From positions 131,610 through 195,609 of the forward strand of contig JBNKMS010000031.1 in assembly GCA_050293315.1 (NCBI GenBank): a stretch of 64,000 bases of DNA. The letters are read 5' to 3'. Within the stretch, counting starts at the first letter, position 1, and the number at the start of each line of letters is the position of its first letter. The stretch is from CBFDBF01 sp050293315. Lineage in GTDB: Bacteria; Pseudomonadota; Gammaproteobacteria; Chromatiales; Chromatiaceae. A program made the position numbers and the translations under genes. The notes beneath the pieces are model-generated. The model saw only the letters and a program-made list of their open reading frames with translations, made no database searches and was not told the DNA's origin. Below, in pieces: positions 25,829-34,927 of the stretch.

Positions 25829-26308
25829 TTATTTAAACCGCTCGTCTGATCTAAATTGCGAGACTGTCTGTCGGGACTGCTTGAACCACCCTGTACTGAC
25901 ACTCTCCTGGGCATCAAACTCCGGGATATAGGGTTTAATGTCCAGTAGGGGCGTGCCATCCAGTACATCTATATTACGTACGTATAGTTCGTTTTCTTCA
26001 ATCCGATCCAGTTGCACAATAGAGATCCCTATCGGATTGGGTCGTTTCGGTGCACGAGTGGCAAATAGCCCGCGCTCTTCTGAATCCATGAAAGGTAGAA
26101 CCCGTAGGTTAAAGCTATCGCTGCGATGAAAATGGTATAGCAGAATTATATGCGAGAAGCCGTCCAGATCAGCTAGTCCTTCACGAAATTCATCGAGAAC
26201 TACAACTCTGCCTTCAGCGCCAGCAGCCCCAGTCGGCTGGATCGGCATATCATCCAGCTTCTGAAACTGGCTGTGGATAGTGCCGATTTGGGTGTAGGTG
26301 ATATTCAT
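25829..26308 (-). CDS. trmO: TrmO/TsaA-family tRNA methyltransferase
   Basis: 159-residue TsaA-domain protein; the family N-methylates t6A37 in tRNA-Thr(GGU) using SAM. Key stretches are IGTIHSQFQ at the N-terminus, DLDGFSHIILLYHFHRS and RAPKRPNPIGISIVQLD (about 87-103). It lacks the C-terminal extension of E. coli TrmO (235 residues) and is the short form. I start at the ATG at 26308, where similarity begins, rather than at 26392. It converges on amrS. Confidence 0.9.
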   Translation of the reverse strand: MNITYTQIGTIHSQFQKLDDMPIQPTGAAGAEGRVVVLDEFREGLADLDGFSHIILLYHFHRSDSFNLRVLPFMDSEERGLFATRAPKRPNPIGISIVQLDRIEENELYVRNIDVLDGTPLLDIKPYIPEFDAQESVSTGWFKQSRQTVSQFRSDERFK

Positions 26309-26423
26309 TGTCTGATAATCCGTTGTATGAACGATTATCAGATTATCCAGTTGTACGCATCTCTGTCCATGGCAAATGTCAGTGGTTGCCATGTTGAGCT
26401 GTTTGTATGTGGTCGGTCCTGTT

Positions 26424-28292
26424 TCAGCTGATCTTGAAGTGTTGCATCTCCTGCTTGAGTTGTTCGGATAGCTTGGTCAGATCGTTCACCTTATCGGCCG
26501 TATACTCGCACTGTGCTGCAGTTTTGTCGGCGTTATCAGATATGTTGTGCACATTACTGTTCATGACCTCAGTGGTCACTCTTTGCTGTTCTGCAGCGGT
26601 TGCTACATGTGTGCTCAACTGATCGATTTCTGACATATTTTCCAGCAGTTGGTCCAGGGTTTCGCCGATGGTAGCGGCCTTGGCCGAGGTGTTCTCAGCG
26701 CTGGTCACGCTATGGGCCATGGTTGTAACGGCCTCTCCTACACCGGATAGCAGGGTACTAATAATCTCTTCAATTTCAGTAGTGGATTCCTGAGTGCGCC
26801 CAGCCAGGGTTCTTACTTCATCTGCGACCACAGCAAAGCCACGTCCCTGTTCTCCCGCACGTGCGGCCTCAATAGCGGCATTTAGGGCGAGCAGATTGGT
26901 TTGCTCTGCAATGCTCTTGATGACATCGACAACAACCTCAATACGCTGGCTTTTCTCTTCCAGGCTCTGCATTACCTTGCTGTTCCTATGCATCTCTTGG
27001 GCAAGCTCTTCAATATTGGAAATAGACTCTTTGACAATCTTATTCCCGGCATGTGTTGCTTGCTTGGCGTCATTGCTTGCGGTAGATAGTCGATTGATAT
27101 TTTCTGCTACCTCAGCTGCGGTATGGCTCATCTGGTTGAGGGCAGTGGCGAGTTGTTCCAGATCCTGCTTCTGTTCTTCAATGGCGGTAGTGGTTTTTTC
27201 TGAAGTCTGGCTAACATCGTCTACGGAGGAGGTGAGCTGATTTGAAGAATCTATCACAGTGCTAACAAGTTGTCTTAGATCCCCATTCATCTTCTGCATG
27301 GCGTTAAGCAGACGCAGAAACTCATCGTGTCGTTCACACTGGATGTCCAGTGATAGATCGCCGGAGGCGATCCTCTCCATATGACTTACACCTTTGTCCA
27401 GAGGCATTAGGGCGGATTTCATGTAGAGGGCCACTCCTGCTGTCATCCCTACTAACATGATAATTGCAATAAGGTAGCTTACAGACCACAGACGTCTCTC
27501 TACAGACACAGCCTCTGTAACATCCTCAATCGATATCAGATTGCCAATATGCTTATTCTCAGGATCCATCAGTGGCACACTGGATAGGCCGATTATCTGT
27601 GCACCTGACGGAAGTTCGGTATAGAGTGGTTTATCTACGATAATATCATTGCCAAGAGATGGAGCGTCCTTTACTGTAGAGGCCTCTAGTTTGCCACCTC
27701 TGGAGTAAGCTAGAATTTCACGCCCGTTGGCAGCTTTGATCTTTTTGATCAAAGAATCAAGTTCTTTCTCATAAACACCAATTCCTACCAGATCTGCCCG
27801 ATCGTATAATGGGAATGCGACCACATTGACAAGGCGTCCGTCGCTGGATAGCTCGAAACCCTGCTGTGGCTTACCACTGGAGATGACCTGTTTTGCTGTG
27901 ATAGGTAGGGAGGTGACACCATCCACTTTGGTATATTTAATGTTGCCTTGTTTATCGAACACCATCATATTATCTACTATGTCCATCGCCAGGAGGCGGG
28001 TTGCAGTAGATGTGGACGCATCATGAATTTTTTCCTGGTTATCTTCAAAAAGCGCTGCGCTTAGAGCCCGGTTACGGGTAAGCGAGCTAAAATTGGAGGA
28101 CATTGATGACTGTTCACTCTCCGCTATCGCGTGCCATAGATTATCGAGTCCATTGAGGTAAGCATTATGGAACTCTCCTTGTTTTTGTGAGTATAGATAG
28201 TGACCGATAGCAAGCAGGGAAACGGTGAGTAGCAGCGTGCCCAGCGCCATTGCCATACTTAGGCGAAGTTTTATTGAGAGATGACTTAACAT
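26424..28292 (-). CDS. Methyl-accepting chemotaxis protein
   Basis: 622-residue chemoreceptor: transmembrane helix 1 (about 11-33), a periplasmic sensor of about 250 residues with a Cache-like pattern (GFELSSDGRLVNVVAFPLYD), transmembrane helix 2 (about 286-308), HAMP (about 310-365) and the cytoplasmic signalling hairpin with tip NLLALNAAIEAARAGE and GRGFAVVADEVRTLAGRT. It controls CheA and therefore flagellar or twitching movement; the ligand is unknown. No other chemotaxis gene is near, so it is an orphan receptor. There is no C-terminal CheR-binding pentapeptide. Confidence 0.96.
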   Translation of the reverse strand: MLSHLSIKLRLSMAMALGTLLLTVSLLAIGHYLYSQKQGEFHNAYLNGLDNLWHAIAESEQSSMSSNFSSLTRNRALSAALFEDNQEKIHDASTSTATRLLAMDIVDNMMVFDKQGNIKYTKVDGVTSLPITAKQVISSGKPQQGFELSSDGRLVNVVAFPLYDRADLVGIGVYEKELDSLIKKIKAANGREILAYSRGGKLEASTVKDAPSLGNDIIVDKPLYTELPSGAQIIGLSSVPLMDPENKHIGNLISIEDVTEAVSVERRLWSVSYLIAIIMLVGMTAGVALYMKSALMPLDKGVSHMERIASGDLSLDIQCERHDEFLRLLNAMQKMNGDLRQLVSTVIDSSNQLTSSVDDVSQTSEKTTTAIEEQKQDLEQLATALNQMSHTAAEVAENINRLSTASNDAKQATHAGNKIVKESISNIEELAQEMHRNSKVMQSLEEKSQRIEVVVDVIKSIAEQTNLLALNAAIEAARAGEQGRGFAVVADEVRTLAGRTQESTTEIEEIISTLLSGVGEAVTTMAHSVTSAENTSAKAATIGETLDQLLENMSEIDQLSTHVATAAEQQRVTTEVMNSNVHNISDNADKTAAQCEYTADKVNDLTKLSEQLKQEMQHFKIS

Positions 28293-28362
28293 TTACTATA
28301 CCGCCTTTTCAATAACACGGCTCAGCGTCACTGGTAAGACGCGATTCTTGTAATTTTGTACA

Positions 28363-28390
28363 GGAGAGGGCGCATATTGCGCACCTCTCC
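28363..28390 (-). terminator. Hairpin between rhodanese and chemoreceptor genes
   Basis: GGAGAGGGCGCA-TAT-TGCGCACCTCTCC forms a strong stem just after the rhodanese gene on the minus strand. It lacks a long T run, so termination is likely but unproven. Confidence 0.45.
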
Positions 28391-28403
28391 ATATATGCAT
28401 AGT

Positions 28404-28862
28404 TTATTCCACCGGATAACCTGCGGTTTTCCAGGATGGATACCCTAAGCGAAAGTAGTAGACCTTGGTCCAACCCCATTCTGCAGCCAGAGCTGAGCCC
28501 CAGCTAGAACGGTCACAGCCCTTGGCATTGCAGTAGAAGACCACTGGATCACCCTTGCTAACGACGGCTTCAAGAGCTGCAGCGTTTAATGGCTGGTCAC
28601 CAGTTACCTCTGGACCAAATGGCAGATTGATGGCGCCGGGGATTCGGCCTGATTCAAACTGGCCAGCTTTGCGTACATCTATGAATGTCGCGCGCTGTTT
28701 CCAAAGCTCATGGGCCTTTGCAGCATCAACAGTAGTGGCGCCTGTGACAGTTTCTGGCGAAGAGTAGTTCTTGTCTTTTTTCGTTGGCAAATCGACCGCT
28801 ACGGCCGATAGCGTAAACATCGCGAATAAGATAAAACTGATGAATGCAAATTGGTTTCTCAT
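28404..28862 (-). CDS. Exported rhodanese-like sulfurtransferase
   Basis: 152 residues with a signal peptide (about 1-22, ending SAVA) and one rhodanese domain (about 42-150). The active-site loop is FYCNAKGCDRSSWG: Cys-Asn-Ala-Lys-Gly-Cys-Asp-Arg-Ser. The catalytic Cys is probably the first, and a second Cys lies in the loop. FIDVRKAGQFESGRIPGAIN is typical. The protein would transfer sulfur or act as a redox domain in the periplasm. Alone in its transcript. Confidence 0.9.
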   Translation of the reverse strand: MRNQFAFISFILFAMFTLSAVAVDLPTKKDKNYSSPETVTGATTVDAAKAHELWKQRATFIDVRKAGQFESGRIPGAINLPFGPEVTGDQPLNAAALEAVVSKGDPVVFYCNAKGCDRSSWGSALAAEWGWTKVYYFRLGYPSWKTAGYPVE

Positions 28863-29235
28863 TATTTACTCCTTAGTTTTAAAGGTGCGGTTTTTTCAGA
28901 CACGCCAAGTGTCTTTAATCGAGTACTACTTATTCACATGGACGGGGCCATGCGGTTAATCCTGGTGTATGGTGTTACGATAATAATTACAATCAGTTAT
29001 GTTACTGTCAGCTACCTGTATCCTGTTTTATACAGGGTCTACGGACGAGTCTATCGGCAGTGAGAATAAAAACCTTTAGTGTCAAATGGTTTTTTATTGG
29101 CAGTAGATGAGGCTGATTGATATATGTCAATCAGCTCTACTAATAATGAGGCTGGATGCAGTTTAATAATCGCTTTAGTGTGTAATTTGTTACGATAATA
29201 ACCATTACACTGCCTGCAAATATCAGGACCATAAA
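28863..29235. other. Gene-poor intergenic region
   Basis: 373 bp between the divergent rhodanese and HIT genes. The only candidate gene is a 37-41 codon frame (28938/28950-29063) encoding a hydrophobic helix with a basic tail (IIITISYVTVSYLYPV), with a poor ribosome binding site. A symmetrical AATAAAAACC/GGTTTTTTATT hairpin at 29067-29100 could be a terminator. The rest is AT-rich, with no motif I can name. Confidence 0.4.
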
Positions 29236-29652
29236 ATGATGAGCGATTTTGTATTGGATGCCAGATTGGAAAACGATTGCCATATTTTGGGCCGTCTGGA
29301 TACCACTCTGCTCTTGCTGATGGATAACTCACTAGTACCCTGGTTTATCCTGGTGCCGGAGGTCGAGGTCACGGAGTTTCATGATCTGGAGCAAGAAGTC
29401 CAAGTGCATCTTCTGGGGCAGATAAACGCCATCTCAAATCATCTGAAAAAGGAGTTTTCGGTTGATAAGGTGAATGTAGCCGCTATAGGTAATGTTGTAC
29501 GTCAGTTGCATATCCATGTGGTGGGCAGATGGGTGACGGACTACTGTTGGCCGAATGTGGTTTGGGGTGCAGAGGGGCGCAAACCATATACGGAACCGGA
29601 ATTACAGTCGATTTTAGACGCAGCCAGAAGTATATTTAAGGATCTTTCTTAG
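29236..29652 (+). CDS. HIT family hydrolase
   Basis: 138-residue histidine-triad protein. The active-site motif is QLHIHVVGR (about 94-102): the central catalytic His and the third are present while the first is Gln, a form common in a proteobacterial HIT subgroup. The N-terminus reads LENDCHILGRLDTTLLLLMD and the C-terminus CWPNVVWG. Members hydrolyse nucleoside phosphates such as Ap4A; the substrate here is not determined. An AGGA box 7 bases upstream supports the ATG at 29236. Confidence 0.92.
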   Translation: MMSDFVLDARLENDCHILGRLDTTLLLLMDNSLVPWFILVPEVEVTEFHDLEQEVQVHLLGQINAISNHLKKEFSVDKVNVAAIGNVVRQLHIHVVGRWVTDYCWPNVVWGAEGRKPYTEPELQSILDAARSIFKDLS

Positions 29653-29850
29653 TTCTCATAATAGGTACCGCATATCTGAGATCATGCAAACCCTTGCAGA
29701 CCTCTGGTTGTTCCTGCGTCTATATTTGTCTATCGTATAGATTCCTATTACTATCGGTCATGCGCACATCATATACCAAGGAGTCCGTCCCATTGTTAGG
29801 AGGCACTTATCAGGTATCTTAGTTGGGCGGCGTTTTTCAGGGAGAATTAT

Positions 29851-31527
29851 ATGGAACACTCATTTATATTTAAAAACGACCGGCCATGGCCAAACCCGCG
29901 TCTGAAACGTGCCGCTATCGTGGGTCATATTACTACCGACTCTGTGCGTCTCTGGTTTCGTACCTCAGCCCCCGGTGATTACGCCCTGCTACTCTATCCG
30001 CTAGCTAAAGATAGTGAGGCACTGAGTTCGGGTTTTCGTAAGGTGCCATATCAATCGTTGGATAATCTGCCCGCATTTGTACGGCAGATCAATTTTACTG
30101 TTGCCGATTACAGTAAAGACTCCACCCATGTCTTGGATATTGATGGTCTAAGCGCACTAACCGAATATCGCTACGTACTCTACGGTGAAGAGGATGGCAA
30201 CCTGCGTATCCTGCTTGGCCAGGATCGGCCCTATACCTTTCGCACCCTTCCTGACACGGAGCAGTCACTCTCTTTTGGTTTCTATACATGTCACATGCCC
30301 TATGTGCAGTCGATCTTTGGTAATACCAATCTGGTCAATATGGAGATGTGGGAGTGTCTAGACCAGACACTCCAGAGACACGCTGAGGAGGATTTGCGTT
30401 TTCTTATAGCCGGTGGTGATCAGGTCTATGTAGATGGAGTGGGGACACTTGATATCTGGAAATATCTCAACAAGGTTATGTACAAAGAAGATGGTGAGGT
30501 CTATCCATCAAAGGAGGCGATGATAAGCTGGTACCGTGATATCTATCGCGGCTATTGGGGCTTTCCGACCGTACGCGAGGTCTTTTCTTGTTATCCGACT
30601 TACATGATGTGGGATGACCATGAGCTGGGAGACGGCTGGGGTTCATTTATTCTGGATCGCGATGCCGGCAAGGATGAACTGGACGAGATCTTTCCCCAAC
30701 GTAAGGCAAAAAATCTCAGGCGCGCTGACTGTTTCAAATTGCTAGACCGGATGCGCGAGGCTGCGGTGCAGGTATATATGGAGTATCAGCACTCCCACAA
30801 TCCGCCAACTCCTGATGCCGGACAGTTTGACTATGCAATCAGTCACGACAGTACCGCCATCTATTTTCTCGATAGCCGTGGTTATCGGGACATAAATCGC
30901 AGCAGGAATCGCATCCTGGGAACGAAGCAGCTGAAACGGTTCCTACAGTGGTTACAAGATCTTGATCCGCGGCAGACGCGCTATCTGTTTATCGTCTCTA
31001 CTGTCCCACTGATGCATATGAGTTCAGTAGTGGTAAATGCCTCAGAGGGTGTAATGGCGGATCTGTCAGATCTGCAGGACGACCTACGCGACTCCTGGGA
31101 GCATAAGTTGCACAATTCAGAGCGCAAGAAGTTAGTGCGTGCGCTGTTCGATGTCGCTAATCGTGGCATTAAGGTCTCAATCCTAAGCGGTGATGTTCAC
31201 GCATCGGCAGTCTTTCGTATGGTGGACCAGCAGAGCGAGGCAGTGATCTATCAGCTCACCTCTAGTGCTATCACCTACAATAAGCCGCGTTTTCTGGGTT
31301 GGATTTTGGGCGAGATAGTGCCGGACAAGGGAGAGTCGAAGGACGGCTACGAGTTCGAACGACTGGGCCTATACACTGACAGTAACTTTTGTATGCTGCG
31401 CGTTGATCCGGTAGCTGACGAGGTGATATTCCAGCTATATGGCATGCAGAAGGTAGAGCACCCAGAGGGTGAAGCGGAGGACCGCCCTGTTACTCATTCA
31501 CTTATGAAACAGAAACTACAGTTCTAA
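29851..31527 (+). CDS. PhoD-like metallophosphatase (cytoplasmic form)
   Basis: 558-residue protein of the PhoD-like alkaline phosphatase/phosphodiesterase group. Metal-site motifs: GGDQVYVDG (about 189-197), MWDDHELGDGWGSF (about 253-266) and LSGDVHASAVF (about 446-456). An N-terminal beta-sandwich-type domain (VGHITTDSVRLWFRTSAP) is present, but no Tat or Sec signal peptide is seen, so it is probably cytoplasmic, unlike secreted B. subtilis PhoD. GGGAG 6 bases upstream supports the start. It is monocistronic. Confidence 0.9.
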   Translation: MEHSFIFKNDRPWPNPRLKRAAIVGHITTDSVRLWFRTSAPGDYALLLYPLAKDSEALSSGFRKVPYQSLDNLPAFVRQINFTVADYSKDSTHVLDIDGLSALTEYRYVLYGEEDGNLRILLGQDRPYTFRTLPDTEQSLSFGFYTCHMPYVQSIFGNTNLVNMEMWECLDQTLQRHAEEDLRFLIAGGDQVYVDGVGTLDIWKYLNKVMYKEDGEVYPSKEAMISWYRDIYRGYWGFPTVREVFSCYPTYMMWDDHELGDGWGSFILDRDAGKDELDEIFPQRKAKNLRRADCFKLLDRMREAAVQVYMEYQHSHNPPTPDAGQFDYAISHDSTAIYFLDSRGYRDINRSRNRILGTKQLKRFLQWLQDLDPRQTRYLFIVSTVPLMHMSSVVVNASEGVMADLSDLQDDLRDSWEHKLHNSERKKLVRALFDVANRGIKVSILSGDVHASAVFRMVDQQSEAVIYQLTSSAITYNKPRFLGWILGEIVPDKGESKDGYEFERLGLYTDSNFCMLRVDPVADEVIFQLYGMQKVEHPEGEAEDRPVTHSLMKQKLQF

Positions 31528-31576
31528 GGTTTTATGGCTGCCGGGCGCTTGTTTTTAAGGTGCCTGAATCTTGGGT

Positions 31577-32014
31577 TTACTTTAACTCCTCAGACAAGAT
31601 ATCAAGCAGGACCATCAGCTGTTCCAGCTTGGCTTTAACCTCTTGCTTCTCTTCATCTGACAGTTGTTTGTAACCTCTCATGTATGGCCAACCATAACCC
31701 CAGCGATACGAGGTCGGAAAATATGGGGAGCCACCAACCCTCACTCCTGCCAGCATGATTGCTGCTATTTTCGGTTTACCAACTTTGCTAACGCAAGCCT
31801 TCAAATCTTTGTCTGCCTGCAGCCTCTCCTCAGATGTCCCGCCCTTCCAATAGGCAAGGTCATGACGAATACAGCAATTGGCCCATAGTGATTTTTCCTG
31901 CATATTACCATCCGGAAAGACACTGCAACCATCAGTGGTAAATGGCTTTAGATCGCCACCTACTACTATGGTTGGGAGTAGTAGGAACAGGCTCAGTAGG
32001 ATTGTGCGATTCAT
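31577..32014 (-). CDS. Exported small protein with phospholipase A2-like CCxxHD motif
   Basis: 145 residues with a signal peptide (about 1-19, ending VVGG). After it come TDGCSVFPDG and CCIRHDLAYWKGGTSEER. Cys-Cys-x-x-His-Asp is the active-site pattern of secreted phospholipase A2, and the Asp-Gly-Cys stretch resembles the calcium loop. The C-terminal half is helical. The ATG at 32014 has a perfect GGAGG at 8 bases, so it replaces the ATG at 32029. Enzyme activity is inferred only from the motif; it may belong to an uncharacterised family that keeps the fold. Confidence 0.8.
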   Translation of the reverse strand: MNRTILLSLFLLLPTIVVGGDLKPFTTDGCSVFPDGNMQEKSLWANCCIRHDLAYWKGGTSEERLQADKDLKACVSKVGKPKIAAIMLAGVRVGGSPYFPTSYRWGYGWPYMRGYKQLSDEEKQEVKAKLEQLMVLLDILSEELK

Positions 32015-32160
32015 GATAGTTACCTCCATTAACTGTGCTGAACAAGAATATTCGCAGACAAGATTGGTTAGGTATTCTACCCCCTATTCTTGTAGTATTG
32101 GGTGAGCGTTCTATTCGATTCCTTATATCACTGAAAATATTAGATCTAAAAGAGGATAAA

Positions 32161-32421
32161 ATGAAACGAATATATTATATCCTGATCGGCGCGTTATTTG
32201 GATTGCTGCTTGTGCGAGGTTTTTTGCTCGATCCGGCCGAAGAGATCGGCTGGAGGATCTTCTGGGATGCCCTGTTCAGAGGGCATATAGGGATGAGGGG
32301 AATCAGGCAGGCCGCAGAGTCCGCAACCTTTGCAAAATCGATGTTGGGAGCAGGGGTAGGGGCGGTCGCAGGGTATTTTGCTAGTCAGAATATCAAGGTT
32401 GGGAAAAGAAGAAGGCGCTGA
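32161..32421 (+). CDS. Small membrane protein, unknown
   Basis: 86 residues, MKRIYYILIGALFGLLLVRG at the N-terminus (one membrane helix), a possible second hydrophobic segment at 63-76 (SMLGAGVGAVAGYFAS) and a basic end GKRRRR. No family is recognised. The ATG at 32161 has an AGAGGAT box; the frame extends upstream to 32035 but that part overlaps the promoter region of the divergent gene. Confidence 0.65.
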   Translation: MKRIYYILIGALFGLLLVRGFLLDPAEEIGWRIFWDALFRGHIGMRGIRQAAESATFAKSMLGAGVGAVAGYFASQNIKVGKRRRR

Positions 32422-32711
32422 TTATTCCCCAAATGGAGTCATGGGTGTCGATATGTGAACCCTCCTGTCAGATGGTGTCTGGAGTCTTGGTAGATGCAGT
32501 ATAAATAGTTATTAATTAACGATTAATGCGTTAGTACATTGGTTCCTGAAATATTGTGTAGGGAGAATAACCTTATTGTTTAATGTGGTTATTATGGAGT
32601 ACAATCCAATGGCATTTGTCCTGAACAGTGATCTTCTACATCTATTTTAGTTGTCATAATTTTGTATAACACCAGATTATTATAATTTTAAGCTTGATTG
32701 GGGAAACAAAA

Positions 32712-33302
32712 ATGTTCAAGAGTACAAAGATAATCGCTATAAGCGGTATGCTGTTTCTGTTATTTGCGGTAAGTAGTGCTGCATTCGCAACTACTTTTGG
32801 GATTGAACCTGGTGATGAGCCAACGTGGTGGTCGGACCCAGGCGTAATCCACTACGATGGGGAACCTAATCTGTTCGATGCGACCTATACGATATTTGGT
32901 TTGAGTAACCCAGCCGTAACCGAAGTGTTTGTTGCCTTCTACTATACAAGAACAGCATCTCAATCTCAGAGCCTGCCTTGGGGAGACAGATTTGAGAGTG
33001 GGTTTGAGTGGACCGGAACGCCATCGTCATATCACTCCTATGACGGAAATTGGGGTGATCCATCTGCCGTATTTCTAGACGGCGGTCAGGAATATGAATA
33101 TGTCTGGAGATCGGTAGTGATAACCGGAAATCCAGGTGATCTTTCTGTGATAATGAAGAATATGCCGGAGTATCCCGCTAGTTTAATCACTGAATACCAT
33201 ATCGGTATCCTGCAGACTCCGGTCCCAATCCCTGGTGCAGTTTGGCTGCTCGGCTCTGGTTTGATTGGTCTGGCAGGGTTCATGAGAAGACTTGCCAAGT
33301 AG
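32712..33302 (+). CDS. PEP-CTERM/exosortase-type secreted protein
   Basis: 196 residues: signal peptide about 1-26 (ending SSAAFA), a beta-rich Trp/Tyr-containing domain with no family match I can name, and a sorting tail VPIPGAVWLLGSGLIGL plus basic FMRRLAK. The tail is the VPxPxxVWLLGSGL type recognised by exosortase. With the metalloprotease at 5974-6726 this makes two exosortase substrates in the window. The ATG at 32712 follows GGGG at 8 bases. The upstream 290 bp is AT-rich and free of genes, as is common for independently regulated surface proteins. Confidence 0.88.
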   Translation: MFKSTKIIAISGMLFLLFAVSSAAFATTFGIEPGDEPTWWSDPGVIHYDGEPNLFDATYTIFGLSNPAVTEVFVAFYYTRTASQSQSLPWGDRFESGFEWTGTPSSYHSYDGNWGDPSAVFLDGGQEYEYVWRSVVITGNPGDLSVIMKNMPEYPASLITEYHIGILQTPVPIPGAVWLLGSGLIGLAGFMRRLAK

Positions 33303-33371
33303 GTTTGATCAAGGTGGTTTGCCTCTAGGACATATTATTCTTTAACGCAGCACCTTGATTCAGCCATTGCT

Positions 33372-33440
33372 CTTATAAACTTTGCGATGAGGGGAGGGGC
33401 GTCTAGCGACGCTGGACGTCCCACCTGTTTCTTGTCTACA
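33372..33440 (-). repeat. Degenerate attC-like site behind the cation-efflux gene
   Basis: Read on the minus strand it shows TGTAGACAAG...GTGGGACGTCCAGC, a short loop, GACGCCCC and GTTTATAAG. The GGGACG/CGCCCC inner part matches the sites at 38450-38515 and 37284-37346, but both outer arms are altered. Probably the worn left end of the array. Confidence 0.5.
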
Positions 33441-34053
33441 GTGATGTCCGTAGCTCTATCATTGCAGACGATATTACCCGTATTGCCGAACGCAGTAAAA
33501 GTAATACTAATCCAGTGGCGATTATAATATCGGGCCAACTTGAGCTGAAAAACCAGACCGCCCCTGATGCCAACAGAACCGAAGCATTCGATGCAATATC
33601 ATTCCTTGAGCATTCCCATACAGAGCCCATGTTTATGTCTTCGTGGCGATGCCGCCACAGCAGGAACAGGCACACAGAATTGGCTACAAGCCCTAGAATA
33701 CTGAACGTACCCATTATCTCAAAGATGGGCAGGCTTGGAACAAATAGCCTGTAAATAATTTGAGCGGCCACGACCAGGGCAGCCAATAGAATAAGCATGC
33801 CTTTAAATAGGGCTACTTTGGCCTTTGTGCTTGCACCACGTGTTACTGCGTATAGGCTCAACCCATAGGTAAGAGCATCACCAAGATTATCCAGACTGTC
33901 GGCTAATAGGGCCGTGGAATCACTAAACAAAGCAGCTGCTGCAATCACAACAAACATGACTGCATTGATTCCGAGGACTATTTGTAATGTGATGCGCTGC
34001 CTATGTTCTCGCATGCCATCAATAGAACAGCCGCCATTGCAACATCCGCTCAT
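33436..34053 (-). CDS. Cation diffusion facilitator family transporter
   Basis: 205-residue inner-membrane protein with about five to six helices. LLADSLDNLGDAL (about 49-61) carries the Asp-x3-Asp type metal site of CDF helix 2, and ECSRNDIASNASVLLA (about 148-163) the helix 5 site, though with Asn/Asp at positions that are often His/Asp. An N-terminal CCNGGC motif may bind metal. It lacks the C-terminal cytoplasmic domain of ZitB/FieF-type proteins. It would export Zn, Co or similar ions. It lies between two attC-like sites, so it may be an old cassette. Confidence 0.85.
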   Translation of the reverse strand: MSGCCNGGCSIDGMREHRQRITLQIVLGINAVMFVVIAAAALFSDSTALLADSLDNLGDALTYGLSLYAVTRGASTKAKVALFKGMLILLAALVVAAQIIYRLFVPSLPIFEIMGTFSILGLVANSVCLFLLWRHRHEDINMGSVWECSRNDIASNASVLLASGAVWFFSSSWPDIIIATGLVLLLLRSAIRVISSAMIELRTSL

Positions 34054-34077
34054 CTATTCGCTCTCTTGTTTAGTCTT

Positions 34078-34157
34078 GTGTAACGCATCAGTCAACGCAA
34101 AAAGCAGAGTGGGAGGTACGAGCGGTGCTTATAAAGCCGACCGTCCGCTTGTTAGTG
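34078..34157 (-). repeat. attC-like site, array 2, between pirin and cation-efflux genes
   Basis: Minus-strand arms CACTAAC (pirin side) and GTTACAC, inner arms AAGCGGACGG and a GCGTTGACTG-type partner. I cannot find the matching GTTAGTG start of the pirin cassette, so the cassette's other end is lost or changed. Confidence 0.6.
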
Positions 34158-34829
34158 CATTGTATGGATAACAATTAGTTGCGTATCTTGCTCGGCATGG
34201 AACTCTAGTTTGTCGTCCCGTATTAAGTCTCCGTCTTGTACATGTTGCCCGTTTAATATCCCTGAGCCGCGAGTTACATACGTTAACATGGACGTATTAA
34301 TGGATATACCGTTACCTGCTGTAATAACGCCGACATCTATTAGTGTATGACTATCAAGCGTTTCATCTTGATTTGCTGCGCCACCGTATACGCGTTGTAA
34401 TTCCCCATCTTTAAGTGAGTACAACTTGTATTCTGGAGCCTGACCTGATTGTTCCGGTAAGACCCAGAGCTGAATCATTCGATTTTCAGTATCGTCTGGA
34501 TTGATTTCGTTATGTGAGAATCCTTCACTGCCGGCGCGTTGCGCCTGCACATGACGGCTTGTCAGTTCCTGCCCATGCTCTAGCGAGCCCTCGTGAATTA
34601 TGCGTCCTTCAACCATGACTGAAATGACATCAATTTCTTTATGGTTGTGGAGTCTGGTTTCGCCTTTAGGTAAAAATCTTGCGTCCGCCAAATATACAAA
34701 ATTACCAATACCGTCCCATGTATTATTTGATTTGGATTTGCCAAATATTCGTGTATCTGTAACGAGCCTATGCTCCCGCAGTCCTGCAAATCCACCGCGC
34801 TCTATGTCATTTCGATGTAATATTTCCAT
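34152..34829 (-). CDS. Pirin family (YhaK-like) bicupin protein
   Basis: 225 residues with two cupin domains. The first has RLHNHKEIDVISVMVEGRI (about 59-77), with the His residues that could bind iron. The second reads TYVTRGSGILNGQHVQDGDL. E. coli YhaK is a redox-sensitive cytosolic relative; quercetinase activity is known for other pirins. The stop codon lies inside the attC arm. In the cassette array but at its decayed end. Confidence 0.9.
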   Translation of the reverse strand: MEILHRNDIERGGFAGLREHRLVTDTRIFGKSKSNNTWDGIGNFVYLADARFLPKGETRLHNHKEIDVISVMVEGRIIHEGSLEHGQELTSRHVQAQRAGSEGFSHNEINPDDTENRMIQLWVLPEQSGQAPEYKLYSLKDGELQRVYGGAANQDETLDSHTLIDVGVITAGNGISINTSMLTYVTRGSGILNGQHVQDGDLIRDDKLEFHAEQDTQLIVIHTMH

Positions 34830-34927
34830 ATTCCAGCCTGTTTAATCCAGTGATGAGCTAATGCCACGTTATCATATGATACCGATCACCATGGGGGCGT
34901 AAATACGGTATAGACAATAGTCAGGCG

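Noticed and set aside
34830..34927. attC site between GFA copy 2 and pirin
   Set aside because: I find GATAACG and TTACGCC fragments but no paired arms or matching cassette start.
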